Source: Sphaerobacter thermophilus DSM 20745
GTDB lineage: Bacteria; Chloroflexota; Chloroflexia; Thermomicrobiales; Thermomicrobiaceae
Direction of reading: 5' to 3'
Length of the DNA: 64,000 nucleotides
Assembly: GCF_000024985.1 (NCBI RefSeq)
Contig: NC_013523.1
Location: 1,922,001-1,986,000 of the forward strand
Below are positions 52,834 through 63,563 of the stretch, in pieces. Made by a program: the position numbers and the translations under genes. The first letter of the stretch is position 1, and every line of letters starts with the position of its first letter. The notes below the pieces were generated by a model. That model ran no database searches, had not been told where the DNA came from, and saw only the letters and a program-made list of their open reading frames with translations.

Positions 52834-54012
52834 TCACACGACCCCCTCGTCCCGCAGGCGCGCGATGGCCGCGGCGTCGTACCCGAGCGTCGCAAGGATG
52901 GCATCGGTGTGCGCCCCGAGCGCGGGGATCGCACCCATCGCCGGTGTGACGCCCTCCATGACGACCGGTGGCAACAGCGCACGCAGTGGCCCCACGGGAG
53001 AGTCGATCTCGGTCCAGCGGTCTCGCGCCGCGAGCTGGGGATGATCGATGAACTCCTGTACCGTGCGCATCCGCGCGTTGGCGATCCCGGCTCGCTCCAG
53101 CCGCTCCACCACCTCGTCGGCACTCAGCCCGCCAAAGGCGGCTTCGATCACCTCGGCCAGCGCCTTGCGATTGGCGACCCGGTCGGGGTTGGTAGCGAAA
53201 CGCGGGTCGGTGGCAACCTCCGGCTGCTCCAACACCACCTCGCAGAAGCGCACCCACTCCCGTTCGTTCTGGATCGAGAGATGCACCAGCGCGCCGTCCC
53301 CGGCCGGATACGGGCCGTACGGCGCGATCGTCGGGTGGCTGGCCGCGCTGCGCACCGGCTGCTGCCCGGTGTAGGCCGTGGTGTACATCGGGTGGCTCAT
53401 CCACTCGCCCAGGGCGTCGAACAGCGACACCTCCAGCGCCGCGCCCTCGCCGGTCCGCTCGCGCTGGTAGAGCGCGGCCAGGATGCCGGAGTAGGCGTAC
53501 ATGCCACCGGCGATGTCGGCCACCGAGATCCCGGCCCGCGACGGCGCCTCCGGCGTGCCGGTGACGGACACCAGCCCCGTCTCGCACTGGATCAGGAGGT
53601 CGTAGGCCTTCTTGTCCCGGTAGGGCCCACTCGACCCGTAGCCCGAGACAGCGCACGTGATGAGGCGCGGGTAGCGGGCGCGTACCGTCTCGGCCCCGAA
53701 GCCGAGCCGCTCCACCGCGCCCGGCGCCAGGTTGTGAACGAAGACGTCGGCCCCCGCCAGCAACCCATCGAGGATGCGCACCCCTTCCGGGTGCTTGAGG
53801 TTGAGCGTCAGCGACTCTTTGCCCCGGTTGAGCCAGACGAAGTAGGCAGACAGCCCCCGCACCGCCGCGTCATAACCGCGGGCGAAGTCGCCGCTTCCCG
53901 GGCGCTCGATCTTGATGACCCGCGCGCCGAGATCGGCCAACTGCCGCGTGGCGAACGGCGCGGCGACCGCTTGCTCCAGAGCGACGACGGTGATCCCTTC
54001 AAGCGGCAGCAT
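52834..54012 (-). CDS. CaiB/BaiF (family III) CoA-transferase
   Basis: The protein has 392 residues, the normal length. N-terminal MLPLEGITVVALEQAVAAPF, ATRQLADLGARVIKIERPG, the catalytic-Asp region near YDLLIQCETGLVS and GMYAYSGILAALYQRE are characteristic. It transfers CoA between carboxylic acids, forming an acyl-CoA without ATP. Its ATG overlaps the acyl-CoA dehydrogenase stop by one base (54012), so expression is coupled. A mesaconate/itaconate-type or aromatic side-chain substrate is possible. Confidence 0.93.
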   Translation of the reverse strand: MLPLEGITVVALEQAVAAPFATRQLADLGARVIKIERPGSGDFARGYDAAVRGLSAYFVWLNRGKESLTLNLKHPEGVRILDGLLAGADVFVHNLAPGAVERLGFGAETVRARYPRLITCAVSGYGSSGPYRDKKAYDLLIQCETGLVSVTGTPEAPSRAGISVADIAGGMYAYSGILAALYQRERTGEGAALEVSLFDALGEWMSHPMYTTAYTGQQPVRSAASHPTIAPYGPYPAGDGALVHLSIQNEREWVRFCEVVLEQPEVATDPRFATNPDRVANRKALAEVIEAAFGGLSADEVVERLERAGIANARMRTVQEFIDHPQLAARDRWTEIDSPVGPLRALLPPVVMEGVTPAMGAIPALGAHTDAILATLGYDAAAIARLRDEGVV

Positions 54013-55169
54013 CAGAACGACCTCGGCATTCCCAGCACATGCTGGCCGATGTACGACAGGATCAGGTTCGTCGAGATGGGCGCCACCTGGTACAGCCGCG
54101 TCTCACGGAACTTGCGCTCGATATCGTACTCCTTGGCAAAGCCGTAGCCGCCGTGCGTCTGGATGGCGACGTTGGCTGCCTCCCAGGAGGCATCTGCCGC
54201 CAGCAGCTTCGCCATGTTCGCCTCCGCACCGCACGGCTCGCCCCGGTCGAACTTCGCCGCCGCGTCGTAGCGCATCAGGTCGGCGGCGCGCAGGTGGACG
54301 TAGGCCTGGGCGATCGGGAACTGCACCCCTTGGTTCTGCCCGATCGGCCGGCCGAACACCACGCGCTCGGAGGCGTACTTCGTCGAGCGGTCGATGAACC
54401 AGTAGCCGTCCCCGATGCACTCGGCGGCGATCAGGATCCGCTCGGCGTTCATCCCGTCGAGGATGTAGCGGAACCCCTGTCCCTCTTCGCCGATCAGGTT
54501 CTCCGCCGGGACCTCCAGGTTGTCAAAGAAGACGGCGTTCGTCTCGTGGTTCATCATCGTCTCGATCGGCTGGACTTCCATCCCATGGCCGATCGCCTCC
54601 CGCAGGTCGACCAGGAAGACGGACAGCCCCTCCGACCGCTTCTTCACCTGATCGCGCGGCGTGGTGCGTGCGAGCAGGATCATCAGGTCGGAGTGCTGCA
54701 CCCGCGAGGTAAAGACCTTCTGCCCGCTGATCACGTAGCGGTCCCCACGGCGCACGGCCGTCGTCTTGATCTGGGTCGTATCGGTGCCCGCGTCCGGCTC
54801 GGTCACGCCGAAGGCTTGCAGTCGCAGTTCGCCGGTGGCGATCTTGGGCAGATACTTCCGCTTCTGTTCCTCCGAGCCGTGCCGCAAGAGCGTGCCCATG
54901 GTGTACATCTGCGCGTGGCAGGCACCGGCGTTGCCCCCGGAGCGGTTGACCTCCTCCAGGATGATCGACGCCTCGGTGACGCCGAAGCCGAGCCCGCCGT
55001 ACTCCTCGGGAATCAGGGCGGCGAGGAAGCTCGCGTCGGTCATCGCCTTGACGAATTCCTCGGGATAAGCCGACGCTGCGTCCTTCTCGCGCCAGTACTC
55101 ATCGGGGAAACGCTGGCACAACTCCCGCACCGCGCGGCGCAGGTCTCGATGCAGCTCATTCTCGGTCAC
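54012..55169 (-). CDS. Acyl-CoA dehydrogenase
   Basis: The protein has 385 residues. FAD/CoA-binding motifs are LQAFGVTEPDAGTDTTQIKT and RGDRYVISGQKVFTSRVQHS, and the C-terminal QTHGGYGFAKEYDIERKFRE is typical. The base (Glu) in the region HGGYGFAKEYDIER fits the family. It desaturates an acyl-CoA. Start is GTG at 55169. It leads a minus-strand operon with CoA-transferase, MaoC and crotonase genes, a short acyl-CoA oxidation module. Confidence 0.93.
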   Translation of the reverse strand: MTENELHRDLRRAVRELCQRFPDEYWREKDAASAYPEEFVKAMTDASFLAALIPEEYGGLGFGVTEASIILEEVNRSGGNAGACHAQMYTMGTLLRHGSEEQKRKYLPKIATGELRLQAFGVTEPDAGTDTTQIKTTAVRRGDRYVISGQKVFTSRVQHSDLMILLARTTPRDQVKKRSEGLSVFLVDLREAIGHGMEVQPIETMMNHETNAVFFDNLEVPAENLIGEEGQGFRYILDGMNAERILIAAECIGDGYWFIDRSTKYASERVVFGRPIGQNQGVQFPIAQAYVHLRAADLMRYDAAAKFDRGEPCGAEANMAKLLAADASWEAANVAIQTHGGYGFAKEYDIERKFRETRLYQVAPISTNLILSYIGQHVLGMPRSF

Positions 55170-55221
55170 GCTCGACCGCTCCCTCTCCTATCCACTCCAC
55201 GGCAAGAAGCGCCCCTCGCCC

Positions 55222-55227
55222 ACTATA
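55222..55227 (-). promoter_or_regulatory. Possible -10 box of the acyl-CoA operon
   Basis: TATAGT on the minus strand stands about 53 nt before the GTG at 55169. No strong -35 is seen. Confidence 0.35.
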
Positions 55228-55344
55228 GCGCACACCCGGCGCGATGCATGCCCCCTGGAACGCGAGCGCCGCTCCTTACGAAGAAGCCAGGAGGCACGAG
55301 GGCCGCCGCAGACTGATATCGCGCTGACATTACGGACAGTACCC

Positions 55345-55373
55345 TTGACACCGTGGCCACAATAGTGCATTGT
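55345..55373 (+). promoter_or_regulatory. Promoter upstream of argF with long leader
   Basis: A consensus TTGACA (55345-55350) is followed after 17 nt by CATTGT (55368-55373). The leader to argF would be about 170 nt. I see no attenuator or clear arginine-repressor box in it. Confidence 0.45.
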
Positions 55374-55551
55374 TACGCCCACTTGCCGGGCAAGGTCCGG
55401 TAGGGAGTGTGTATTCCGCGGATCAGAGCGAATGGAAGGGTAAACAGGTGGGTCAATCGGCTCTCCGCTTCAGGCGCAGGTGCAGCTTCGAGATGCTCAG
55501 GTGTGACGCTGAGTCTCGTAGGTTGGCCTGTGTTGTGGAGGGAGAGAAGCG

Positions 55552-56517
55552 ATGGCCACCCAAACCCGGATCGCGAAGTTTGACCTTCTTACCGACGATG
55601 ATCTGACCCCGCATCAGGCGGTGGCGCTGATCGAGCGCGCCGCCGAACTGAAGGCCCAGCGAGCCGCGGGCGAACTCCACGACCACCTCCTCCGCGGCAA
55701 GACCCTCGCGATGATCTTCGAGAAACCCTCAACCCGGACCCGGGTGGCATTCGAAGCCGGGGTCGCACAGCTTGGTGGTCACGCCCTGTACCTCTCGACC
55801 AACGACCTGCAACTCGGCCGGGGTGAGACGATCGCCGACACCGCTCGGGTCCTCTCGCGCTACGTCGACGCCATCATGGCACGGGTGTTCAAGCACGAGG
55901 ATCTGGAAGCTCTGGCGGCCGCGGCGACGATACCGGTGATCAACGGTCTGTCCGACCTCGCCCACCCGACGCAGGCGCTGGCCGACATGCTGACGGTCAA
56001 GGAGCACCTCGGGGGCTGGAGCGGCCGGAAGCTGACCTACGTCGGCAACGCCAACAACATGGTCCACTCCCTGCTCCTGGCCGGGGCGCTCGTCGGCCTC
56101 GACGTCTGTGTCGCCTGCCCGGCCGCGTCGCGCCCGAACCCGGACATCCTGGCCCGCGCGACGGCTATCGGCGCCACCACCGGCGCGACGATCTCGGTGG
56201 TGGACGACCCGCGCGAGGGCGTGGCCGGTGCCGACATCGTCTACACCGATGTCTGGGTCAGCATGGGCCAGGAGGTGGCACCGGAGGTACTGGAGGCTCT
56301 CAAGCCGTTCCAGGTCAACACCGAGTTGATGGCCTACGCCAAGCCCGGCGCACTCTTCATGCACTGCCTCCCGATGTACCGGGGCAACGAGGTCACGGCT
56401 GAGGTGGCCGACGGCCCGGCGTCCATCATCTTCGACCAGACCGAGAACCGCCTGCACCTGCACAAGGCGCTGCTGGTCGAAATGATCAGCGACCACGTCG
56501 ACAGCATCTTCGCCTAA
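55552..56517 (+). CDS. argF: Ornithine carbamoyltransferase
   Basis: The protein has 321 residues. Carbamoyl-phosphate motif EKPSTRTRVAFE, HPTQALADMLT, ornithine-binding DVWVSMGQE and HCLPMYRGNEV (catalytic Cys) are all intact. It makes citrulline from ornithine and carbamoyl phosphate in arginine synthesis or catabolism. GGAGGGAGAG precedes the ATG at 55552. It stands alone, ended by a terminator. Confidence 0.97.
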   Translation: MATQTRIAKFDLLTDDDLTPHQAVALIERAAELKAQRAAGELHDHLLRGKTLAMIFEKPSTRTRVAFEAGVAQLGGHALYLSTNDLQLGRGETIADTARVLSRYVDAIMARVFKHEDLEALAAAATIPVINGLSDLAHPTQALADMLTVKEHLGGWSGRKLTYVGNANNMVHSLLLAGALVGLDVCVACPAASRPNPDILARATAIGATTGATISVVDDPREGVAGADIVYTDVWVSMGQEVAPEVLEALKPFQVNTELMAYAKPGALFMHCLPMYRGNEVTAEVADGPASIIFDQTENRLHLHKALLVEMISDHVDSIFA

Positions 56518-56524
56518 GGCGCGA

Positions 56525-56552
56525 CGCGGGGCGGCCACACGGCCGCCCCGCG
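56525..56552 (+). terminator. Hairpin terminator of argF
   Basis: A perfect 12-bp G/C stem (56525-56536 with 56541-56552) with a 4-nt loop begins 7 nt after the argF stop. It may also serve the convergent gene at 56598. Confidence 0.65.
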
Positions 56553-56597
56553 CCTCCGCGATCCCCATACCCTGGCCTGGGCACCCACCGGCCGGGG

Positions 56598-56852
56598 TTA
56601 TGCCTGGCCGACGACGCCGATTTCCAGCCGCCGTCGGGCCGCGTCGATCATCGCCCGCGCCATCGACTCGCTCACCGCGCCGCTATCGACGATCTTGCCG
56701 CTGGCATCACGCACGATGCTGTCCCACCGCGTCGCGCGCCCGTCCTCGCCGATGCCGATCACCGCGTCGTAGCCGAAGACCTCCACGATCCGCCCGTTGC
56801 CCAGGTCGCACAGTTCCTGGTGGACCAGTCGTGGCCCACTCGTTGCACGCAT
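56598..56852 (-). CDS. Hypothetical 84-aa protein
   Basis: An 84-residue ORF without recognised family. It reads LVHQELCDLGNGRIVEVFGY and then DAVIGIGEDGRATRWDSIVR, suggesting a small alpha/beta fold, with a C-terminal helix RAMIDAARRRLE. The ATG at 56852 has GAGGAG 7 nt upstream; an open frame reaches 56999. Supported by the ribosome-binding site and balanced composition. Confidence 0.55.
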   Translation of the reverse strand: MRATSGPRLVHQELCDLGNGRIVEVFGYDAVIGIGEDGRATRWDSIVRDASGKIVDSGAVSESMARAMIDAARRRLEIGVVGQA

Positions 56853-57119
56853 CTGCCGCTCCTCGTCAACGTCCAAACCGACCCCCTCGAAACCCACCGC
56901 AACCACGGTCGCGCTCCGTGACAGGCACACCGGCCACACCCCAGCGCGGGTGCCCTTCCGCCGGGGACGGGCCTTCTCGGCTCGCCCTGGTAGGTTCATC
57001 TCACCTAACGATTAGCCGCGCTCCTGGTTGCGGGGTGGAGCAGCCAATTCGGTGTGCCCCGGCAGCGCGACGGCACCCGCGTTCACACGGCTATCTGCGG
57101 CTCCACGAGCGCAAGCCGG

Positions 57120-57128
57120 TGCTACAAT
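57120..57128 (+). promoter_or_regulatory. Extended -10 promoter of the PLP-enzyme gene
   Basis: TGCTACAAT (TG 57120-57121, -10 57123-57128) lies 75 nt upstream of the ATG at 57203. The rest of 56853-57202 shows nothing else. Confidence 0.5.
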
Positions 57129-57202
57129 GCCGCCATCGACTCACCGAGCGCAGCCGCCGCTGGGCTGCGCCTGGACGAATCGCCGAGCGCAGGGGGCTGG
57201 TC

Positions 57203-58315
57203 ATGACGCTGTTCGGGAGTGAGATCGTCGGCCGACCGCTGGATGAGGTCGATACGCCGGCTCTGGTGATTGACGCGGATGCGATGGAGCGAAACATCGC
57301 CCGCATGGCGGCCTTCTTTGCGGAGCGACCGGCGAAGCTCCGCCCGCACGCCAAGACCCACAAGTCGCCGATCATCGCCCACAAGCAGCTCGAGGCCGGC
57401 GCGGTCGGCATCACCTGCGCGAAGCTCGGCGAGGCCGAGGCCCTGGTCGAGGGTGGCATCAAAGACATCCTGATCGCGAACCAGATCGTCGGGCCGGTCA
57501 AGATCGCGCGGCTGGTCCGGCTGGCACGGCACGCCAACCTCGCGGTCGCGGTGGACGACCTGGACAACGCCCGGCAGATCTCGGAGGCCGCGGTGGCAGC
57601 CGGGTCGACCGTACGGGTGCTGGTCGAGGTGAACGTCGGCATGAACCGCTGCGGGGTCGAGCCGGGCGCGCCGGCGGTGGAGCTGGCCCAGCGGGTCGCG
57701 TCGCTGCCCGGCCTGCACTTCTTCGGCCTGCAGGGGTACGAAGGCCACCTGGTCGGCGTGCCGGATCGGGCCGAGCGGGAGCGCCGGGTACGCGAGGCGA
57801 TGGCGCCGCTGATCGAGACCCGGCGCATGATCGAGGCGGCGGGGATCCCGGTCGAGGTCGTCAGCGGCGGCGGCACCGGCACCTTTGACATCACCAGCAC
57901 TATCGAGGGCTTCGACGAGGTCCAGGCCGGCTCCTACGTCTTCATGGACGCCTGGTACCGCCAGGTCGAGGGACCGGACACCGCCTTCGAGCCGGCCCTG
58001 TTCCTCTGGTCCACGATCGTCAGCCGGCCCGCACCCGACCGCGCGGTCGGCGACATCGGGCTGAAGACGGCGACGCCCAAGCACGGACTGCCCACCGCCT
58101 TCGGTATCGAAGGAGTGGAAACGCTGTCACTGTCCGAGGAGCACGTCAAGCTGCGCGTGGAGGGAGAAGCGCGCTCGCTGCGCCCGGGAGACAAGATCCG
58201 CTTCGTGCCGGGCCATGTCTGCACGACCGTGAACCTCCACGACTGCTATGTGGTCGTGCGCGGTGGCATCGTGGAAGCCGTGTGGCCGGTTGCCGCACGC
58301 GGCCGGGCCACCTGA
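57203..58315 (+). CDS. DSD1-type PLP enzyme (D-threonine aldolase/D-serine dehydratase-like)
   Basis: The protein has 370 residues. The alanine-racemase-type N-terminal barrel has VDTPALVIDADAMERNIARM and the PLP Lys in LRPHAKTHKSP. VEVNVGMNRCGVEPG and VSGGGTGTFDI (phosphate site) follow. The C-terminal PGHVCTTVNLHD carries the His-x-Cys metal ligands of this group. It should act on D-threonine, D-serine or a 3-hydroxy-amino acid. ATG 57203 after AGGGGG. It is followed 12 nt later by a membrane-protein gene. Confidence 0.9.
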   Translation: MTLFGSEIVGRPLDEVDTPALVIDADAMERNIARMAAFFAERPAKLRPHAKTHKSPIIAHKQLEAGAVGITCAKLGEAEALVEGGIKDILIANQIVGPVKIARLVRLARHANLAVAVDDLDNARQISEAAVAAGSTVRVLVEVNVGMNRCGVEPGAPAVELAQRVASLPGLHFFGLQGYEGHLVGVPDRAERERRVREAMAPLIETRRMIEAAGIPVEVVSGGGTGTFDITSTIEGFDEVQAGSYVFMDAWYRQVEGPDTAFEPALFLWSTIVSRPAPDRAVGDIGLKTATPKHGLPTAFGIEGVETLSLSEEHVKLRVEGEARSLRPGDKIRFVPGHVCTTVNLHDCYVVVRGGIVEAVWPVAARGRAT

Positions 58316-58327
58316 CGGAGGTCGTCC

Positions 58328-58837
58328 GTGGCCGGGAGCGGGGTCCGCGGCGCGATCGCGGGCACGGTGGTCTTCCTGGCGGCCTTGATCGCCGCGATGG
58401 CGGGGATGATGCTGGTGGCACCGTTCGGACTGACGGTGCCGGAGGCGGTCGTCTGGCCCCTGGCGGTCGGCTTCGGCGCGCTTGTGGCGGCTCTGGCGGG
58501 TGGCTGGGCTGCCAACGCGGTCGCCGTCGATCGCTCGCGCAGCCGCTTCTACGCCATCAGCGGCGCGACCGAGGCCGCCGCCGTCCTGGTGATCACCGTC
58601 ACCACCGTGCTGCGCCTGACCGCCGCCGGTGACTTCCTCCCCAACCTCTTCTCCCTGATCGTCATCACCGCCGCCGTGCTGGCGCTGATCGTCAACGCCG
58701 TCGTCTGGCGCTACCGCGGCAAGACCTCCAGCCTCCGGCGCGACCTGACCGCGACCGCCGGGCTGCTCGCCCTGGGCATCGTTTTCGTCCTCACCGGGAT
58801 CACCGTCACCTGCTCCGTCACCACCTGCACGCCATAA
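58328..58837 (+). CDS. Four- to five-helix hypothetical membrane protein
   Basis: The protein has 169 residues with hydrophobic segments at about 10-32, 40-60, 80-97, 103-125 and 138-160. No conserved motif is recognised. GTG start 12 nt after the PLP-enzyme gene suggests co-transcription, but a functional link is not evident. Confidence 0.7.
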   Translation: MAGSGVRGAIAGTVVFLAALIAAMAGMMLVAPFGLTVPEAVVWPLAVGFGALVAALAGGWAANAVAVDRSRSRFYAISGATEAAAVLVITVTTVLRLTAAGDFLPNLFSLIVITAAVLALIVNAVVWRYRGKTSSLRRDLTATAGLLALGIVFVLTGITVTCSVTTCTP

Positions 58838-58910
58838 CCATTCCGGTTCCGCCTCGACGTGCGGAAACCCAAAAGCACTGGCGACCTCGCCCGGTCCTCT
58901 GTACATCGCT

Positions 58911-58936
58911 CCCCTCTCCCAACGTTGGGAGAGGGG
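58911..58936. repeat. CCAACGTTGG-centred palindrome, dispersed repeat copy 3
   Basis: This is a perfect 26-nt palindrome identical to copy 1, followed by TCGGGGGTGAGGGCCGC, the inverse of the copy 2 left flank. It lies 73 nt after the membrane-protein gene and may terminate it. Confidence 0.75.
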
Positions 58937-58995
58937 TCGGGGGTGAGGGCCGCTCCTCGGCGCCTGCTCCTTGCTGGCATCCGCGCCCGTGGTGA

Positions 58996-59769
58996 ATGAT
59001 TGTGCCCAGGAAGCCTGTCCAGGCGCTGAGTGGGGGTGAGCACTTGTCGACCGCGGCACAGATCTTACTCGGGAAAGGAGTCTACCGGACTCCCGACGGT
59101 AAGCGGGCGGCGCGCTACGCCGGAGCCATACCGCGGCTGGTAGGCAGCATCATCGACTGGTTCATCTGCTTCTTCTGGTTCATCTTCTCCGCGCTGGGCT
59201 CAAGTTTCCTCTGGAACACCTTCGCCGGTCCCGAGGCCGAGGAGGAGGCAGGGCTGGCCGGCTGGGCCTGGCTCGCGGTCGTCGCGATCGGCGTCGTCGC
59301 ATACTTCACCCTGACCGTCGCGCGCGGCGGCACCGTCGGCATGCGCATCCTTCAACTCCGCATCCTCGACCCGGAGACCGGCGAGCCTCCTCGCCGCTCA
59401 CGTGCGTTGATCCGGGCGCTAATGGCCGCAACCCTGGGAGGGGCATTCCTGGTCCTTGCCAACTTCGTGCTCAGCGGCAGAAGCGCCACATCAGAGACCA
59501 CGGCCGGCTACGCGCTGCTCATCACCTCGTTCTTGCTGCTGATAGCCGGGATGTGGAGCCACCTCTACGCACTGTTCGACCCGCGCGGCCAGACCCTCCA
59601 GGATCGCCTGGCAGGTGTCGTCGTCGTGATCAGGATGGTCGACATCCCCGAGGATCTCGTCATATTCGACCGCCCCGACACGCCGGGCTCCGAACCCGAG
59701 CCGCCGCCTGCACCCGCGAAGGCAGAGCCGCGCCCCAACCGCAAGAACCGCAAGCGCCGCCGGCGGTGA
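58996..59769 (+). CDS. RDD-family membrane protein
   Basis: The protein has 257 residues. It has three or four hydrophobic segments (about 48-70, 86-108, 135-155, 168-190). RYAGAIPRLVGSIIDWFICF includes the R..D of RDD proteins, and GGTVGMRILQLRI is the second conserved block. A cytoplasmic tail rich in Pro and Lys/Arg ends the protein (about 220-257). RDD proteins may transport small osmolytes or be sensors. The start is uncertain: ATG 58996 or TTG 59044. Confidence 0.82.
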   Translation: MIVPRKPVQALSGGEHLSTAAQILLGKGVYRTPDGKRAARYAGAIPRLVGSIIDWFICFFWFIFSALGSSFLWNTFAGPEAEEEAGLAGWAWLAVVAIGVVAYFTLTVARGGTVGMRILQLRILDPETGEPPRRSRALIRALMAATLGGAFLVLANFVLSGRSATSETTAGYALLITSFLLLIAGMWSHLYALFDPRGQTLQDRLAGVVVVIRMVDIPEDLVIFDRPDTPGSEPEPPPAPAKAEPRPNRKNRKRRRR

Positions 59770-59906
59770 ATGGCCTTTGACGAAATACTCGGGCACACCA
59801 GCCACGTGAGACGGGCTGGAGACGTTGCGCCTCTTTCGTGCCGTCTCGCGGACCAGGGAACACGCCTGTGCCAGGCCCGCGAGGGGTGAGGCTGAAACTA
59901 CGGAAC

Positions 59907-61175
59907 CTACGACCGCACGTTGAGGTCGAAAAGGTGGCTGAGCGCCTGGGCGTAGTCGTCGCGGGTCTCGGGGTCGGCCTCGCGCAGGCGCGTGACCGGT
60001 TCGTGCACGATCTTGTTGACCAGCCCGTGGGCCAGCGCGCGGACGACTTCCCGGTCGCGCTCGCTGAGGTGGCCGAGGCGCCGCAGGGCACGCTCCACTT
60101 CCTGCTGTTGCACGGCCTCGACCCGCTCGCGCAAGCCGCGGATGACCGGTACGGCCTCGCGGCCGTGGCACCAGGCGGTGAAGGCGGCGACCTCCTCCTC
60201 GATGATCGCTTCGACCTGGGGAATGACCTCCTGCCGCTCGCGGAGGTTCTCCTCGCGGATGTCGTGCAGCGCGTCGATGTCGCGGAGGTATACGCCAGGC
60301 AACGTGGCCGCGATCGGGTCCACGTCGCGCGGGACGGCGATGTCGATCAGGAGGAGCGGGCGGCCGTTCCGCTGCGCCGCCACCGGCTCCAGCCGGTCGC
60401 GCGTCAGCACCGGTTCACGGGCACCGGTCGCGGTGACGGCGATGTCGGCATCATACAGTGCGGAGTCCAGGTCCTCCCACGGCACGACGCGACCGCCGAT
60501 CTCGCGGGCGACCAGTGCCGCACGCTCCGGCGAGCGGTTGCAGACGGCGACATCCCGCGCGCCGTGTGCCACCAGATTCCGTGCGACCAGTTGCCCCATC
60601 TCCCCGACGCCGATCACCAGCGCCCGCCGGCCATCCAGATCACCCAGGATCGAGCGCGCCAGTTCCACGGCCGCATGGCTGACCGACCCGGCGCCGCGGC
60701 TGATGGCGGTCTCACTGCGAGCGCGCTTGCCCGCGACGACCGCGTAGGTGAAGAGCCGCGAGAGGATCGGCCCGATTGCCCCGGCGCCGCGCGCCCACTC
60801 CGCTGCCGTGCGCACCTGCCCAAGGATCTGCGGCTCGCCGACGACCAGCGACTCCAGCCCCGCCGCGACGCGGAACAGGTAGCGCGCCGCATCCGCGCCG
60901 GTCAGGCAGCGGGTGTGGGCCGCGAGGGTGTCCTCCGCCAGCCCGGCCCGCGCGGCAATGAGGGGCAGGGCACGGGCCGCGGCCTCTGCCGACCGGCCGA
61001 GCAGGTAGATCTCCGTGCGGTTGCACGTGACGAGAGGAACGACCTCCTCCGCGACCGGTTGGAGATCAGCCACCAGAGCACCGAGCGCCGCGTCGTCGAA
61101 CGCCAGCCGCTCGCGCACGTCGAGCGGTGCGCTGCGGTGCGTCACAGCCAGGAGCGTCAGGTGCGACAGGATCAT
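59907..61175 (-). CDS. hemA: Glutamyl-tRNA reductase
   Basis: The protein has 422 residues. The catalytic Cys sits in LVTCNRTEIYL, with GLESLVVGEPQILGQVR, the NADPH-binding GVGEMGQLVARNL and the C-terminal dimerisation helices. It reduces glutamyl-tRNA to glutamate-1-semialdehyde, the first step of C5 heme synthesis. It is the last gene of the leftward heme operon, 24 nt after hemL. The 59770-59906 gap shows no clear terminator. Confidence 0.96.
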   Translation of the reverse strand: MILSHLTLLAVTHRSAPLDVRERLAFDDAALGALVADLQPVAEEVVPLVTCNRTEIYLLGRSAEAAARALPLIAARAGLAEDTLAAHTRCLTGADAARYLFRVAAGLESLVVGEPQILGQVRTAAEWARGAGAIGPILSRLFTYAVVAGKRARSETAISRGAGSVSHAAVELARSILGDLDGRRALVIGVGEMGQLVARNLVAHGARDVAVCNRSPERAALVAREIGGRVVPWEDLDSALYDADIAVTATGAREPVLTRDRLEPVAAQRNGRPLLLIDIAVPRDVDPIAATLPGVYLRDIDALHDIREENLRERQEVIPQVEAIIEEEVAAFTAWCHGREAVPVIRGLRERVEAVQQQEVERALRRLGHLSERDREVVRALAHGLVNKIVHEPVTRLREADPETRDDYAQALSHLFDLNVRS

Positions 61176-61198
61176 TCCGTGCTCGTCCTCCGGCGACT

Positions 61199-62482
<1,284 letters not shown>

Positions 62483-62525
62483 CCCCTGCCCTCCAATGGA
62501 CCCTCGTACCCCGCCTCCACCTCTG

Positions 62526-63563
62526 TCAGTCGCCCGGCTCAGCGACCCGCACCGCGCTCGGCACCCCGGCCTCTTCGGCCAGCCAGCGAGCAGCCTCCTT
62601 GGCGTGATAGGTGATGATCGCCCCGGCCCCCGCACGCTTGATCGCGGTCAAGGCCTCAAGCACGGCGCGCCGCTCGTCGATCCACCCGTTCAATGCGGCG
62701 GCCTTCAACATGCTGTACTCGCCGCTCACGTTGTACGCCAGCACCGGCACGTCGAAGCGCACCCTGGCCTCGGCAACCACGTCGAGGTACGGCAGCGCGG
62801 GCTTGACGATGATGGCGTCGGCCCCCTCCTCGATGTCGGTAGCGATCTCCGCCAGCGCCTCACGCCGGTTGCCCGGGTCCATCTGGTGCGAGCGCCGGTC
62901 ACCGAAGCTCGGTGTCGATTCAGCCGCGTCGCGGAAGGGACCGTAGAAGGCGGAGGCGTACTTCGCGGCGTAAGAGATGATCGGCGTCTGGGTGAACCCG
63001 GCCTCGTCCAGCGCGCGCCGGATCACCTTCACCCGGCCGTCCATCATGTCCGACGGCGCAACGGCGTCGGCTCCGGCCGCGGCCTGGGAGACGGCGGTCC
63101 GGGCCAGCAACTCCAGCGTCGGGTCGTTGGCGACCTCGCCGTCGATCAGGATGCCGCAGTGGCCGTGGTCGGTGTACTCGCAGTTGCAGACGTCGGTGAT
63201 GACCACGAGATCGCGATCGACCGCCTTGATCGCCCGCACCGCTTCCTGCACGACGCCGTGCTCGTCGTAGGCGCCGCTGGCAACAGCATCCTTCGTCTCC
63301 GGAATGCCGAAGAGCAGCACCGCGCCGATGCCGTGCCGTCGCAGATCCTCCACCTCGGCCGGGAGTTGATCGACGCTGATCTGGTCAACCCCCGGCATCG
63401 AGGGCACCGGGCGGCGCACTCCACGCCCGTAGGTGATGAAGAGGGGATAAATGAAGTCGTCCGCCGACAGGCGCGTCTCGCGCACCAGGCGCCGCAGGCC
63501 CTCCGTCCGGCGCAACCGGCGGAAGCGGCGGAACGACAGGTCGCTCGGATCGGGCAGGCTCAT
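62526..63563 (-). CDS. hemB: Porphobilinogen synthase
   Basis: The protein has 345 residues. The metal site [11 protein letters not shown] (three Cys, zinc type), the substrate Lys in [15 protein letters not shown] and the Schiff-base Lys in [11 protein letters not shown] are present. It condenses two 5-aminolevulinates. Its ATG overlaps the hemD stop as ATGA (63560-63563). Confidence 0.97.
   Translation of the reverse strand: MSLPDPSDLSFRRFRRLRRTEGLRRLVRETRLSADDFIYPLFITYGRGVRRPVPSMPGVDQISVDQLPAEVEDLRRHGIGAVLLFGIPETKDAVASGAYDEHGVVQEAVRAIKAVDRDLVVITDVCNCEYTDHGHCGILIDGEVANDPTLELLARTAVSQAAAGADAVAPSDMMDGRVKVIRRALDEAGFTQTPIISYAAKYASAFYGPFRDAAESTPSFGDRRSHQMDPGNRREALAEIATDIEEGADAIIVKPALPYLDVVAEARVRFDVPVLAYNVSGEYSMLKAAALNGWIDERRAVLEALTAIKRAGAGAIITYHAKEAARWLAEEAGVPSAVRVAEPGD

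Noticed and set aside
52692-53123. N-terminal extension of the MaoC protein
   Set aside because: Runs through the inverted repeat and the CoA-transferase gene in another frame; the domain begins at 52691.
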